Both the position numbers and the translations under genes were made by a program. The notes beneath the pieces were generated by a model. That model worked only from the letters and a program-made list of their open reading frames with translations. It was not told the origin of the DNA and made no database searches. A DNA stretch of 64,000 bases from Amorphochlora amoebiformis (taxonomy: Eukaryota; Cercozoa; Chlorarachniophyceae), in assembly GCA_054601695.1 (NCBI GenBank), contig BAAHQB010000183.1, forward strand, positions 310,001 through 374,000, given 5' to 3'. Below, in pieces: positions 62,495 through 64,000 of this stretch. Numbering within the stretch: position 1 is the first letter of the stretch; each line of letters starts with the position of its first letter.

Positions 62495-62679
62495 TATATA
62501 TATATATATATATATGTGTGTGTATATAAATGTATATATGCATATATACATATATATATATGTGTGTGTGTGTACATCTAATATATACATACATTACTTT
62601 CATTTTGTACAATTTATATGTCTAATATATACCTATACACACAGACACACACAGAGAGACAAGCACGGTAAGTACATGC

Positions 62680-62751
<72 letters not shown>

Positions 62752-62760
62752 ATATGGATG

Positions 62761-62803
<43 letters not shown>

Positions 62804-62838
62804 GTATATAATTTATATATATATATGTACATAATTTA

Positions 62839-62932
<94 letters not shown>

Positions 62933-63077
62933 TACATATATATATATATATGTGTGTGTATATGTATAAATACATATAAATATACGTATATATACAAAAG
63001 TATATAAATATATATTATATACATATGTATATATATGTATATATATATATATTTGTGTGTGTGTATGTGTGCATATT

Positions 63078-63142
<65 letters not shown>

Positions 63143-63151
63143 TTTATATTC

Positions 63152-63189
<38 letters not shown>

Positions 63190-63252
63190 TGTGTGTATAA
63201 TAAGCTTTTCAATGTAACGTGCTTACAATACTCTTACGTACACATTTTTTTG

Positions 63253-63328
<76 letters not shown>

Positions 63329-63372
63329 TGTTTATATGTGTGTATGCATACTTTCATACATATAAATAAATA

Positions 63373-63408
<36 letters not shown>

Positions 63409-63462
63409 CTGTGTGTGTGTAGTATATATGTATATGTATGTGTGCATGTATATATGTGTGTA

Positions 63463-63542
<80 letters not shown>

Positions 63543-63594
63543 AATATATATATATATAATATGTGTATATGTATGTATATTATTTCTCTATGTT

Positions 63595-63635
<41 letters not shown>

Positions 63636-63651
63636 TGTGTATTTTTTGCAC

Positions 63652-63698
<47 letters not shown>

Positions 63699-63781
63699 AA
63701 ATATATATAATATATATAATATAATATATATATATACGTGTATATGTTTCATATATACATATATATAAATATGTATACATA

Positions 63782-63863
<82 letters not shown>

Positions 63864-63871
63864 TATATTTA

Positions 63872-63912
<41 letters not shown>

Positions 63913-63913
63913 G

Positions 63914-63944
<31 letters not shown>

Positions 63945-64000
63945 GTGTGTGTGTGTATGTGTGTGTGTATGTGTGTGTGCATATATGCATATATAGATAT
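62173..64000. repeat. Microsatellite-filled TERT intron (3' part of the gene beyond the window)
   Basis: Apart from a short unique patch near 62590-62670, everything is TA, TATG and TG repeat. No exon of the TERT C-terminal extension is visible, so the gene must continue past 64000. Confidence 0.8.

Overview
This is eukaryotic nuclear DNA. Genes are broken into many short exons with GT-AG introns, and most introns are packed with (TA)n and related microsatellites. Nearly all the long Tyr/Ile-rich reading frames are translated microsatellite. True exons are short, unique, less AT-rich islands. I joined them by eye, requiring a GT donor, an AG acceptor, matching codon phase and protein-family similarity. 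A perfect TTAGGG-type telomeric tract (5164-5232) and several degenerate ones suggest TTAGGG telomeres. The organism cannot be named from this window; an intron-rich unicellular eukaryote (for example a unicellular relative of animals) would fit but is unproven.

Layout. (1) 1324-11565, + strand: exons carrying a PARP-type zinc finger, a probable BRCT end (WLQDC) and a SAP-like segment. (2) 14178-27893, + strand: WGR, regulatory and catalytic domains of a poly(ADP-ribose) polymerase with the H-Y-E triad. Its terminal exon is present twice. Units 1 and 2 together have the architecture of a PARP1-type enzyme, but a stop codon at 11563 separates them in my model. (3) 29647-31118, - strand: a complete three-exon, 227-residue protein with a signal peptide and a KDDL end, probably resident in the ER lumen. 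(4) 31766-32020, + strand: a possible small ORF. (5) 34535-36877, + strand: a small secreted HExxH zinc metallopeptidase. (6) 38226-44699, - strand: a complete mitochondrial carrier of about 306 residues, SLC25A35/OAC1-like. (7) 44817-62172, + strand: telomerase reverse transcriptase (TERT) from the N-terminal TEN domain through motif E; the C-terminal extension lies beyond the recognisable exons. TERT and the carrier are transcribed divergently, about 117 bp apart.

The most striking content is the TERT. About 1,970 residues are recognisable before the C-terminal extension, against 1,132 for the whole human protein. It has large low-complexity insertions, including about 300 residues between motifs B' and C, an active-site QMDD in place of the usual hydrophobic-VDD, and Asn/Glu, Gly-His and Pro-rich inserts around its RNA-binding domain. 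A second theme is that many exon ends have been copied in tandem into the neighbouring intron, in PARP, the metallopeptidase and TERT. TERT (telomere synthesis) and PARP (DNA-break signalling) are both genome-maintenance proteins, but nothing in the sequence shows that they are co-regulated.
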